The notes beneath the pieces are model-generated. The model saw nothing but the letters and a program-made list of their open reading frames with translations, did not search any database and was not told where the DNA came from. From Apostichopus japonicus (lineage: Eukaryota > Echinodermata > Holothuroidea > Aspidochirotida > Stichopodidae), in assembly GCF_037975245.1 (NCBI RefSeq), contig NC_092567.1, positions 16,852,376 through 16,914,375 of the forward strand: a stretch of DNA of 62,000 nt, given 5' to 3'. Positions 38,501-45,370 of this stretch are shown in pieces (position 1 is the stretch's first letter; the number at the start of each line of letters is the position of its first letter). The position numbers and the translations under genes are program-made.

Positions 38501-41500
38501 TTGGACAGTGGCACATAATCTTCTTATTTATTCCCAAACAAATGCTGGAACTATAAGGCTCAATAGTTTATTTGAAGTCTACACTTATTTGGTAAAGATT
38601 TCCTGTAATTTCCCATGTGAATCTAAATGGGTAGGCTTTGTGATATTGAATAAGCAAGGCTAGACCTTCAAACGTACAGTCACAGTAGGCTGAACAAATT
38701 ATGTTGGCTAGTCAATGGTATTATATGTTGCGAGCAGTCAGGATGCACGCTTCAGTTCTATTTAACCTTTTCATTTATCATTTTTTAGTATTTAATTTCC
38801 GGTCACGCCCAGGAAACAATTGCGACATTCCTTCACGGTCGACTTGCTTACTGTAAGAAGTATTAACCGTTTTTTCTCAGGAAAGCTTGATAGTCTGAAG
38901 TTATTATAACATGTGCTTTTAGTATACTGCCAAAAGAGTAAGTTGTTGTATTTGCATTGATATTTTATGTAGAAGTAACGGAAAATTGAGTATGTTTAGT
39001 TTGGTCTAATTGCACGTTTTTTTTCTGTCCAATGTAGTGCAGGGTTCACTTGCGCGAATTCAAATTATTCTGTTTATGTATATGTATATGCATCGATTCT
39101 TAGATTATGATGTTTTTTTGACATTTATTTGTAATTCAAGCATATCTGTTTAGTAGCAAAGTTTAAAGGTTAAGATTAATTAGTTTTCTCTTTTTGATCC
39201 TCGATTGAATGAAACTCATTGGCGTAAATAATAGATCAGATGATACAGTTTAACGCAGTTGCTAAAACTCTGGGTATTCTCTAGTCTTCGCCGGTCCATT
39301 ATATACTTTAGTACTACTAGTAGACTATATCAAAACAACCGAAGACAAACTTAGTGTAACAAAGTACTGATTCTCCTCTAGCCTAGGTCTAAACAGGCTT
39401 GTTATGTGAGCAAGCAAAATAACAACTAAAAACGATTAGGCCTATAAATAAGTTGGCTCAGTGCATTTCTGTTTCTAAAATTTTATATTTTTAAAGATCA
39501 TAAAAACAAACAAAGATTTAGCCCATGTTTTATTATCTCTGTATTCTGGGCATTTGATTCTGGTTGCAATGGTGATGACACTCTCATTCAAATTTTCAGC
39601 TTTATACAGTCTGCTTCAAACTTTGGGATTGTTTTTTGAGACTATAGTGGAAGCAAATCTCACATAACTTTGTGGTGACAACTTTATTTTATTTTTTTTT
39701 CAAATGATGAATACTTTGCTGTTTCTTTCTTCCAGCAGGAATTGAAAAGCCAAATATCTAAGTCAAGGGTGAGCTTTCCTGTGATGTACGACACCAGTGT
39801 GGAGGCAACAACAGAAGAGGAGAACTGTGTTATATATGGCTTAAAGACATGTTTTAAGATGATATATTGGTACCCTTCGCAGAACAAAAGAGTTTATCCA
39901 AGAGTCCAAAAAGCAAAGGAACAAGTACCATAGAGAAAAAAGATGGAAGAGTGAGTTTAACTATTGTACCCAACTGTTTAATGATATTTAAGATACTTTT
40001 CATAACCTGTTTTAAAAAAAAAACCAGTCTAGTATATCATTTACGTGCAAGCTTCATAAGTTTGGTCAAATTTTCACTGATCTGTAGAGCGGGAGTCCAG
40101 AGGGTTTGGTTAGCTGGGAAGGTAACCAATTGCCTGGTACATCACAATGTTCACAATGCATTCCTGTATATGAAACCTGATGACTGGCAAACCGACTGTG
40201 GTGGATGTGGCTGGGAGAGCAATTTTAAAGTCACCTAATAGCTAACCTAGAGCAGCTTTCATGGTAACCACATCAAAGTAAGAACAATGTGTCAGGTATG
40301 GCCCCAAGAGCAACAAATGGCCATTGCCAGTAATTATTGGTGGTGGGGTACCCCTGCCAGTGATCTATAATTGACCCCTCACGGCTGACCTAGGTCAGCT
40401 CATGAGGTAACCACTTGAAACCTACTGGAAAATGTTGGTTAGGACTTCAGATACAAGGGATGGGCATTGCCAGTAAATTTTATTGGTGGGGTACCCCTGC
40501 TAGTAGACCCCCAATATGCCCATCCCCTCATTGACCTAGGTGAGCTCATGATTTGACCAGTTGAAACCTACAGGAAAATGATAGGTATCACTTCATATGT
40601 AAGGATGAGCATTTCCAGTATTTTATATTGGTGGGCCACCACTGCCAGAGTCCGCCCATCCCTTACATATAGAATCCTGTCAATAATTTTCCAGTAGTTT
40701 TCAACTGGTTAAATCATGAGCTGACCTAGATCAATGAGGGGGGGGGGGCTTTTTGGGGGTCTACTGGCAGGGGTACCCCACTAATATAAATTACTGGAAA
40801 TGCCCATCCCTTACATATATATAGAGTCCTGCCAATCATTTTACAGTAGTTTTCAACTGGTTACCTCATGAGCTAATCTAGGTCAATGGGGGATGGGCAT
40901 TTTGGGGGTCTACTGACAGGGTTACCCCACCAATGTAAATGACTGGAAATGCCCATCCCTTACATATGAAGTGATACCTATCATTTTCCAGTAATTTTTC
41001 AACCGGTTATCTAATGAGCTGACCTAAGTCAATGAGGGAATGGGCATTTTGGGGGTCTACTGGCAGGGGTACCCCCCCCCAATATAAATGACTGGAAATT
41101 CCCATCCCTTACATATGAAGTGATACCATTTTCCAGTAGTTTTCAACTGGTTACATCATGAGCTCATCTAGGTCAATGGGGGATGGGCATTTTGGGGGTC
41201 TACTGGCAGGGGTACCCCACCAATAAAAATTACTGGCAAAGCCCATCAGTTGTATCTGAAGCCCTAACCAACATTTTCCAGTAGGTTTCAAGTGGTTATC
41301 TCATGATCTGACCTAGGTCAGCCTTGAGGGGTCAATTATAGATCACTGGCAGGGGTACCCCACCACCAATAATTACTGGCAATGGCCATTTGTTGCTCTT
41401 GGGGCCATACCTGACATATTGTACTTACTTTGATGTGTTACCATGAAAACTGATCTAGGTTAGCTATCAGGTGACTTTAAAATTGCTCTCCCAGCCACAC

Positions 41501-42761
41501 CCACCACAGTCGGTTTGCCAGTCGTCTGGTTTCATATACAGGAATGCACTGTGAACATTGTGATGTACAAGGCAATTGGTTACCTTCCCAGCTAACCAAA
41601 CCCTCTGGGATCCCGGTCTATTGGGATCATTATTAACATGATTAACATAATTATTAAGCTTTGACAAATAACTTGGTGTTATGCTGTGCAAAGCTAATAA
41701 TAATTTGGTAAAGCTGCTATTCCTGGCTTATAATTTGAGGGACCTAGATTTAAATGTATACCTCCCAATATGTTATAAAATTTTAATGTAAATGTATGTT
41801 TATGATAATGTGAGTTATCATGTGCTATATCTGTATCTGTGCTTACACGTATATCATATTTTCTGTTCACAGGTCAATAATGGTGCAGATTTTGGCTTCC
41901 TGAAGACAAGTGGGAGGCCATTTTTAGTTAAGAGAAACACTCTTTGTTCGTGAAGACTTAACTGGTGTCGATTTGGGGTACCACTTTAAAACGAAAGTCA
42001 TGAGGAACCCTTGCCCAAGACTCAACTTTGCATTATTGTGCAGTGCTATACTTTTGCGATTCATGTTTGATCCATTAACTTGTCTTAACTTTGTTGGAAA
42101 AAAATCAGATTTTCAGATTTTATTTACAGTGATTTCTTCTCTATCTGTCGAAAGTCAGCCTTTTGTAGACATCAGAAGTTTTATCAGAAATAAATACTGC
42201 CAACGTACACATTATTTGTGTTTCTTCTGCTCTCTTTTCTTTCAGTGATACTAGTCAGTGAAACTAGTCGGGTTTAATTCTTTCAGTGAATCTAGTCAGT
42301 GCAACTAGTCAGTCGATACCGACTAAGAAAGGTTAGTCGGGAGAGGCACCATCCTGACTAATGTAAAACCTGCTATATACTAGTCGGTGGCTCATATAAA
42401 TTAGTCGGTAAAGACCGACTAATGTCACCAACTAATGTAACTGACTAATAAACATTTACCGACTAAAAAATTGTTGATCGACTAAGCTGACGGACTAAGA
42501 TGACCGACTAAGAAATCCAACTGACTAAGGAATAAATTAGTCGGTATAGCAACTGACTAAGGCTATGTTAGTCGGGAGAGGCACCAGATGGACTAACGTT
42601 TTGTTAGTCGGTGAACCAATTTAAGTTTTCAGTGTAAGGCATATACCATTATCCTTTGGATAAATACTATTTTAAAAAAAAAACAATTCTCGATCACGTA
42701 AGGGTTTGAACAGTAGTAGTCGTAGTAGTAGTAGTAGTAGTAGTAGCAATAGTAATAGTAA

Positions 42762-42834
<73 letters not shown>

Positions 42835-43791
42835 TATGTGAGGTGACAGACGTTTCTAGGAGTTTTTCACCTGTGTTTCTATTTTTGACATGATTGGTGT
42901 TGTCACTGTTCTTGTCAGCACTGATCTATGCCGTCTAGTACATATTACAAATATGACATATGTTATATATATATAGTCATTAAAATGGGTAGTAAGTAGT
43001 ATAATATAGAGCGCCCACTCACTGTACATAATATGTATTGTCAGGTGACTTGTTCATGTGATTTCTCCGTGACACCAACAATCTTGGTAAGTACATCGTT
43101 CAGAGGAATGGGTTATGTGTGCCACCATACATCTGTAATGACTTTAAGCGGTTTTAATTAACCAACAGTGGAAGCTGGAGACACAATCTATCAGTTTGTT
43201 TGGTTGTATTCAAATAAGTTTGCAAAATAATTCATTAATAATAACTATACTATTCACAAGATATTCACAATCTTTCATAGCATACTTTCGAATGGCTCGG
43301 ATAGGTCTGACCGCAACGTTAACTAAATATATGCAGGGTATAGGCTGGTTTTCAGTAGGCGTTTTGTTGTTTCTTTTCTATTCAGGAGTATGGCCGGTTC
43401 TCGAATGGATACCATGGTAGTTGAGACAACGGAAAATAGGCCCAGAAGTGGCTCCCTTTTTAGTTCGCCCATTTACACACCTGTCGGTTTTGAAAACTTG
43501 GATGAAGCCGCGGAGCTTTCCCGGGACTATAATATCATCACAGATGACGCACAAGTAGAATCTAATAGCAATGATTCCATAGGACAATGTTTGTGCCCAA
43601 TGCATGGGTTGATGACTGGTAGCCCCCCTGTCTTTGCTGATGTCGGTATCCAAGCAACGGATCCAATTTCAGACAGTCATTCCTTGTCAGATATAAAAGG
43701 AACCACGTCAGACCACGAAGAAAGTCCTAACATCAACAGTCAAGAAGCAGGGGGCAGTGTAACACACAGCTTAGCATGCATCTTACTTTAA
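13663..43791 (+). CDS. Gyc88E: Atypical soluble guanylate cyclase, Gyc-88E / beta-3 class (5' part missing)
   Basis: Cytosolic enzyme converting GTP to cGMP; in insects this class responds to oxygen and nitric oxide through an N-terminal haem H-NOX domain. Ten exons join in one continuous frame (595 residues, then TAA): 13663-13760, 17087-17321, 22312-22355 (proposed), 27063-27133, 28944-29220, 32207-32353, 33319-33475, 33903-34108, 37511-37659, 43386-43791. Order: H-NOBA end, acidic insertion, conserved [18 protein letters not shown], coiled coil, catalytic domain, tail. Catalytic residues are seen: metal Asp in [10 protein letters not shown] and in GDAYMVV, guanine-selecting Glu in KVETIGDAY and Cys in MPRYCLFGD, and Asn/Arg in NTASRMES. 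Since one chain holds them all, it could act as a homodimer like insect Gyc-88E, unlike the alpha1/beta1 pair. H-NOX exons are absent from what I can read. Class assignment rests on motif similarity by eye. Confidence 0.93.
13761..17086 (+). other. Cyclase intron A-B (3.3 kb)
   Basis: No alternative exon is supported. The last kilobase contains a degenerate octamer-bearing repeat (separate entry) and a CA-rich stretch at 17000-17055 close to the acceptor. Confidence 0.7.
16080..16560. repeat. Degenerate tandem repeat carrying ATGCAAAT octamers
   Basis: About seven loose copies of a 60- to 70-bp unit follow the pattern ACAATGATT.AGTGCACATGTG.TA..TGATATGCAAAT. TATGCAAAT occurs at about 16155, 16387 and 16462, with one-base variants (CGCAAAT, TGCCAAT) in other copies. 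ATGCAAAT is the classical POU/Oct binding octamer. Whether it binds anything here is unknown. Confidence 0.6.
17087..17321 (+). CDS. Gyc88E: Cyclase exon B: H-NOBA continuation and acidic insertion
   Basis: Acceptor CTCTTGCAG, donor G|GTAAGT, 78 codons plus one base. The start, [13 protein letters not shown], fits the H-NOBA segment after exon A. The rest is not H-NOBA core but a low-complexity, acidic stretch: roughly residues 45-78 contain [11 protein letters not shown] and [11 protein letters not shown]. Beta-3/88E cyclases have a variable insertion at this place, before LRLKGQM. It is probably disordered. The exon ends in phase 1, which the next well-supported exon (27063) cannot accept, so another exon must lie between. 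Confidence 0.9.
18642..18935. repeat. Two-copy tandem duplication, 161-bp unit
   Basis: GCAATATTTCAACT begins at 18646 and 18807. Both copies continue with TTAACATACCTTTTTGTGCT and later ATCGTCCCCTTTGA. Copies differ by scattered substitutions. Confidence 0.85.
19032..19126. repeat. Short tandem repeat, 10-bp unit TATAATTTCT
   Basis: About nine units with increasing drift to the right (AACTTCTTGC, AAGTTCTTAT). Confidence 0.9.
19550..20260. repeat. Degenerate repeat field around the tRNA-like element
   Basis: Blocks such as ACAA.CAATGATGT.CAA.CC, CTATGAAAAACACT and AC.AGTGCAAACAATGATGTG recur at irregular spacing on both sides of the tRNA-like sequence. They may be remains of one tandemly expanded element or of several SINE copies. 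Confidence 0.4.
19902..19972 (+). ncRNA. tRNA-derived pol III element (SINE head or tRNA pseudogene)
   Basis: It has a clean box A (TAGCTCAGTTGGTAGAG) and a box B (GGTTTGAATCC, one change from GGTTCGAATCC) at tRNA spacing. The D arm GCTC/GAGC pairs. The anticodon arm is weak (TTGGG/CCAGA around TTATAAA) and the T stem has a mismatch. The 3' side does not complement the 5' acceptor strand, so it is not a functional tRNA as it stands. No A-rich or repeat tail was found that would fix the SINE length. SINE or pseudogene are equally possible. Confidence 0.65.
22312..22355 (+). CDS. Gyc88E: Proposed cyclase exon, 44 nt, bridging the acidic insertion to LRLKGQM
   Basis: A very strong pyrimidine tract (TTTCTTTTCGTTTTTTGTTTG) and TTAG precede 22312; GTATCT follows 22355, a weaker donor. 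Entering in phase 1 from exon B, it completes Gly and encodes [14 protein letters not shown] before ending in phase 0, exactly what the next exon needs. With it the whole chain from 13663 to the stop is in frame. The sequence itself has no recognisable motif, and the insertion is variable in this family, so phase and splice signals are the only support. Another small exon elsewhere in the 9.7-kb gap could do the same job. Confidence 0.5.
22356..27062 (+). other. Cyclase intron (4.7 kb)
   Basis: Contains the ACTGAAGAC-type repeat at 25130-25345 (separate entry). No other exon or element recognised. Confidence 0.5.
25130..25345. repeat. Degenerate tandem repeat, about 24- to 28-bp unit with TTCACTGAAGAC
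   Basis: About eight copies of a motif close to TTCACTGAAGACTGTGT, some reading CACTGAA.A, with irregular spacing. Present on one strand only. Confidence 0.75.
27063..27133 (+). CDS. Gyc88E: Cyclase exon: LRLKGQM segment of H-NOBA
   Basis: Acceptor CATCCCCAG, donor TCT|GTAAGT, 71 nt. The translation [14 protein letters not shown], then RCYIFLATP, is the hallmark end of the H-NOBA domain in all soluble cyclases (LkLkGQM....w..m.FL.sP). CAG at 27063 could alternatively be skipped (NAGNAG acceptor: AG at 27061-27062 and at 27064-27065), which would remove one Gln without shifting the frame. It ends in phase 2. Confidence 0.95.
27776..28014. mobile_element. Palindromic MITE, about 240 bp
   Basis: The core is a perfect 27-bp inverted repeat, CTGAGGATATGTGTAATCCC... 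at 27873-27899 against 27912-27938, separated by a 12-nt loop. Outside it the two arms stay imperfectly complementary to the ends (AGTTTTGTACC..AGTAAA.ACTGGAT.GTGCT on the left, its complement on the right). The ends read ACAGTAA / TTTACAGT. Target duplication is not clear. No coding capacity. Confidence 0.8.
28225..28660. repeat. Three-copy tandem repeat, about 152-bp unit
   Basis: GAGCTTCAT.TGTTTA begins at 28225, 28376 and 28529 (period 151 and 153). Each unit continues with GATTATT..TTTAAAGA, ATGTGAT.TAAA, and ATGATCCGTAACATATCAA. A T-rich insertion sits in the second copy near 28450-28480. It precedes an exon of the cyclase. Confidence 0.9.
28944..29220 (+). CDS. Gyc88E: Cyclase exon: end of H-NOBA and coiled-coil signalling helix
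   Basis: Acceptor TTTTTGCAG, donor GAG|GTAATG, 277 nt. One base completes Leu, then 92 codons. [11 protein letters not shown] and [20 protein letters not shown] match the 88E class closely and differ from beta1 (which has LSDIAPHDTTRDL). About 45 residues of heptad-rich helix follow ([19 protein letters not shown]), then the linker [18 protein letters not shown] that feeds the catalytic domain. Ends in phase 0. Confidence 0.97.
30013..30915. mobile_element. hAT-like non-autonomous element, 903 bp
   Basis: The left end CATGGGCGTCAGCAGGT is matched by ACCTGTTGACGCCCATG at the right, one mismatch in 17. Exact 8-bp duplications GTCCTGTC lie at 30005-30012 and 30916-30923. Both features are typical of the hAT superfamily. 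There is no transposase frame. Bases about 30057-30105 carry a GCGGAGCGCCACCA..GGTTGGCGC block also found in the 60-kb elements. It interrupts a cyclase intron without touching an exon. Confidence 0.85.
31196..31590 (-). pseudogene. Penelope-like element fragment, GIY-YIG endonuclease domain
   Basis: On the minus strand, from about 31590 downwards, the frame reads [35 protein letters not shown] and AEHNNLP. This is the GIY-YIG pattern (vvYvI.C..C...YvGeTg..L..R...H...I) at the C terminus of Penelope-like retroelements. After TTN the frame ends, but a neighbouring frame continues with [20 protein letters not shown], resembling the usual RR...WI..L.T..P.GLN tail, so one frameshift is evident. 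No reverse transcriptase was found adjoining, so this is a 5'-truncated, dead copy. Confidence 0.7.
31800..31861. repeat. Tandem repeat, 11-bp unit CCTTACGGGGA
   Basis: Five and a half perfect copies in a row. Their identity suggests recent expansion or strong slippage. It lies 200 bp beyond the Penelope-like fragment. Confidence 0.95.
32207..32353 (+). CDS. Gyc88E: Cyclase exon: start of the catalytic domain
   Basis: Acceptor TTTTTTACAG, donor AAA|GTAAGA, exactly 49 codons in phase 0. [20 protein letters not shown] gives the first metal-binding Asp and [18 protein letters not shown] the dimer-interface helix of class III cyclases. The exon ends at SVYK, immediately before VETIGDAY, an exon break seen in related cyclases. 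Confidence 0.98.
32354..33318 (+). other. Cyclase intron with (TA)n(TG)n microsatellite
   Basis: A compound TA then TG repeat lies at about 32479-32544. The rest shows nothing recognisable. Confidence 0.8.
33319..33475 (+). CDS. Gyc88E: Cyclase exon: VETIGDAY segment
   Basis: Acceptor TTCCTCTTAAAAG, donor G|GTATGT, 52 codons plus one base. [15 protein letters not shown] contains the guanine-selecting Glu and the second metal Asp. [20 protein letters not shown] follows and the exon closes with VRIRV. The stretch ITKYHAV replaces the more usual .nHA.rV of the class, a mild divergence. Confidence 0.97.
33476..33902 (+). other. Short cyclase intron (427 bp)
   Basis: GTATGT donor and TTTGTTTGCAG acceptor. 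No element inside. Confidence 0.85.
33903..34108 (+). CDS. Gyc88E: Cyclase exon: purine pocket and catalytic Asn/Arg
   Basis: 206 nt entering in phase 1 and leaving in phase 0. [20 protein letters not shown] and [18 protein letters not shown] supply the Cys that selects guanine and the Asn and Arg that stabilise the transition state. It ends at ERGAVLVK, just before the KGKG motif encoded by the next exon. Donor is GTATAT, weaker than the others. Confidence 0.98.
34109..37510 (+). other. Cyclase intron (3.4 kb)
   Basis: Near the right end is a GACTTGAGTC-type repeat (separate entry). Four GCAGGTAGCT-like blocks recur between 36579 and 36672. Nothing else recognised. Confidence 0.6.
37073..37195. 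repeat. Degenerate array of TGACTTGAGT / ACTCAAGTCA
   Basis: About ten copies of a 10-bp motif in both orientations, so the array can fold on itself (for example GACTCAAGTCAG next to TTGACTTGACTTG). Confidence 0.8.
37511..37659 (+). CDS. Gyc88E: Cyclase exon: end of catalytic domain and start of tail
   Basis: Acceptor CATTGACAG, 49 codons plus two bases. [18 protein letters not shown] completes the cyclase domain (KGKG.M.TYWL). The following residues are Ser/Arg rich ([13 protein letters not shown]), a plausible phosphorylation region. The donor used to keep frame is CG|GTATGC (37660). A much better donor consensus, AG|GTAAGT, lies inside the exon at 37545, directly after TYWLL; its use would change or end the tail. 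Confidence 0.93.
38106..39739. other. Interior of the 4.8-kb element, nothing recognised
   Basis: AT-rich, with no exon I can defend. A short frame at 38451 has no coding character. Confidence 0.4.
39739..39933 (+). CDS. Exon-like reading inside the 4.8-kb element (unknown protein)
   Basis: After a pyrimidine-rich acceptor (TTCTTTCTTCCAGCAG) the frame is open for about 63 codons to TAG and reads [18 protein letters not shown], then [20 protein letters not shown] and [17 protein letters not shown]. The composition (Lys, Tyr, Glu, few Leu/Ser runs) looks coding. I cannot name the family. It may pair with a downstream piece at about 41873-41951 ([20 protein letters not shown]) that also follows an ACAG acceptor. 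It could be the element's own gene, like the small gene in the other TIR element. Confidence 0.4.
   Translation, partial: ELKSQISKSRVSFPVMYDTSVEATTEEENCVIYGLKTCFKMIYWYPSQNKRVYPRVQKAKEQVP
40090..41615. repeat. Foldback repeat: long inverted repeat built from tandem units (1.5 kb)
   Basis: The ends CGGGAGTCCAGAGGGTTTGG and CCAAACCCTCTGGGATCCCG are near-perfect complements, and complementarity continues inwards for at least 300 bp. The arms are made of 140- to 185-bp units with CATTTTGGGGGTCTACTGGC, GGTACCCC, ACTGGAAATGCCCATCCC and CATTTTCCAGTAG, in one orientation left of about 40660 and in the opposite orientation to the right. The right arm has more units than the left. This is the architecture of Foldback elements. 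No target duplication is evident. It is nested in the 4.8-kb element. Confidence 0.8.
42714..42835. repeat. Trinucleotide microsatellite (GTA)n
   Basis: About 40 units, interrupted by GCAATAGTAATAGTAATAG near the left. It lies just outside the right end of the 4.8-kb element. Confidence 0.97.
43386..43791 (+). CDS. Gyc88E: Cyclase terminal exon: polar C-terminal tail
   Basis: Acceptor TTTTCTATTCAG; the first base completes Arg from the previous exon. 134 codons run to TAA 43789-43791. The tail is rich in Ser, Asp, Glu, Asn and Thr (for example [18 protein letters not shown]), with one Cys-Pro-Met-His cluster (GQCLCPMHG). No domain is recognised; 88E-class cyclases are known to have long variable tails. 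A possible donor inside it (AGT|GTAACA, 43759) would lead to an alternative ending at 43885. Confidence 0.88.
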
Positions 43792-43884
43792 TAACTGAGT
43801 TCGTAACAACGACGGCATTATCCACAAGGTTCAGGGCATTTAGTTTTTCACAAGTATATATTCTGATTGAATTCCGAGCTTCAG

Positions 43885-44196
43885 GTTCATCCCTGGGCCT
43901 CCCAGTCAAAATTCATGAATTATGAACACAATTGGATCCAACCCGCAGATATTATTCAAGCAGAGACCAATGCTTTAGCGTTGCTCTCGTATCAAAATTT
44001 TCCATTTCATCCGGAACATGTTGCAATCTGGTGTCAAAGGCCGGCTTATAAGAATTTGAATTTGTGCGGTTCCCAATCGCCAAGTGTTTCGATGAAGTGT
44101 AACAGAAGATCTATGTTTGTGCAGGTTTTTATACTTATAAATTATCGGAGTTCTTTTAAAGGAGATTTTTATCTGAGATTTTTCTCGGTTTCTTGA
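43885..44196 (+). CDS. Possible alternative last exon of the cyclase
   Basis: After CGAGCTTCAG the frame is open for 103 codons and reads VHPWASQSKFMNYEHNW, QPADIIQAETNALALLSYQ and HPEHVAIWCQRPAYKN. It is in phase 0, which agrees with a donor at 43759 in the preceding exon (intron of 126 bp, far shorter than the others). The sequence has a protein-like composition, but the donor is weak and no homologue is recognised. It could be untranslated 3' sequence instead. Confidence 0.25.
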   Translation, partial: VHPWASQSKFMNYEHNWIQPADIIQAETNALALLSYQNFPFHPEHVAIWCQRPAYKNLNLCGSQSPSVSMKCNRRSMFVQVFILINYRSSFKGDFYLRFFSVS

Positions 44197-45329
44197 GATA
44201 AACTTTTCTCTCTATTCTCGAAGACTGAATATATGAAGAGGCTTGTCACTATTCACAGTTAAGAGCGATAAGTTACTTTAACATTCCATATCTACGAGTT
44301 ACGTCTAAAAAATGCAGTAACGTATGACTATGTAGGCAGTATTTATCTCAGGTACATGTAATATCACAAAAATCATCTACGGAACGTGATTTGACGTTAG
44401 TGTTCATGTTAATGGAGGACTCACTCATACTTGAAAATTATCTGTGGTTAAGTGTGGACCGTGTACAATTGTAAATTAGCCATTAGATAACGAACCTTTA
44501 CTATAAAGGTGTGTTATTCAGTGACATTGTTTCTCCGGTTTACAGCAGATTCAGGTAAAGTAAATGACAGCTAACTTATGAAGGTGTTCAAGGAGAACGA
44601 TTTCTAAGAGACAATTAAGACGGAGGTCTCCGACAGTCCTACCAAAAATTTATCAATTAAATTTTTTATGTAAGCTATCGCGATGTGATTAATGATATCA
44701 AAACATTTCTCCTCAGCTGTGAGTCAGCTGCAAGTAGCACAGTTATTTGAAAGCAGAAATTTCTGTTTAAAGAAGAGATAAATAAGTACCATTTAATTGA
44801 CATACCTTTGTCAAGTTTATGACATAAACATACGGTTAAAAGAACAAGTTCAAAGTAAAGTCAGGGAAATTGGTACTAAGCTATTGTGTCAGTCACATTT
44901 ACTTGCGTGAGAGGTCTGGAAGTGGTGTCTTTTATTGGAGTAACAACTATTTATCTGCTGCTGAACATAAATCATGTATGTGTTAATCCTAACTTATTAA
45001 TCCACCTATTAGAACAGTACCGACGGAACTATCCTCCAGCTATGTGTAACAAAACTGAAACATCGATCAATTAGTCCAAATAATCGCCCAGGGGGTAATG
45101 TAATGACTATAGTATGTTGCAGAGGTTGAAAGTACGTCCGTACTATCACATCATTTAGCATTAATTTGTATTGAGTAATGATGTTAGGTTAGAATGCGAA
45201 GGTGCAAAGTTAATTGAAGAATGTACTGTACGTGGATTTACCATTCAGCATTAAATTATATGAATAAATGATTGCTAGAATAAATGAATAATGATATTTG
45301 AAAAATGAATTAATGATTGCTTGAATGAA

Positions 45330-45330
<1 letters not shown>
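44197..45330. other. Downstream of the cyclase, no gene recognised
   Basis: Probably contains the 3' untranslated region, but no poly(A) signal can be assigned with confidence. Several AATAAA-like hexamers lie at 45257-45295. Confidence 0.4.

Positions 45331-45367
<37 letters not shown>
45330..45367. repeat. (TA)n microsatellite
   Basis: About 17 TA units, preceded by degenerate TGAATGAATGATTGCT repeats from 45255. Confidence 0.95.

Positions 45368-45370
<3 letters not shown>

Larger units (their letters stand above)
37850..42634. mobile_element. Large inverted-repeat DNA element, about 4.8 kb, inserted in the last cyclase intron
   Basis: The left end CACTGAAAA after TA (37848-37849) is matched by TTTTCAGTG before TA (42635-42636). 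Subterminal arrays of TTAGTC/GACTAA and GACTAAC lie inside both ends (about 37865-38105 and 42245-42612), many as inverted pairs such as TTAGTCGG..CCGACTAA. The design (short TIR, TA flanks, subterminal arrays with a GACT core) parallels the element at 1875-6909. Its interior has an exon-like reading at 39740, a further exon-like piece near 41873, and a 1.5-kb foldback repeat. No transposase was recognised. Confidence 0.75.

Noticed and set aside
40090-41691. Two frames on opposite strands encoding nearly the same peptide ([17 protein letters not shown])
   Set aside because: They are the two arms of the foldback inverted repeat read outwards, not two genes.
42714-42835. CRISPR-like or direct-repeat array
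   Set aside because: A simple trinucleotide repeat without spacers, in an animal genome.
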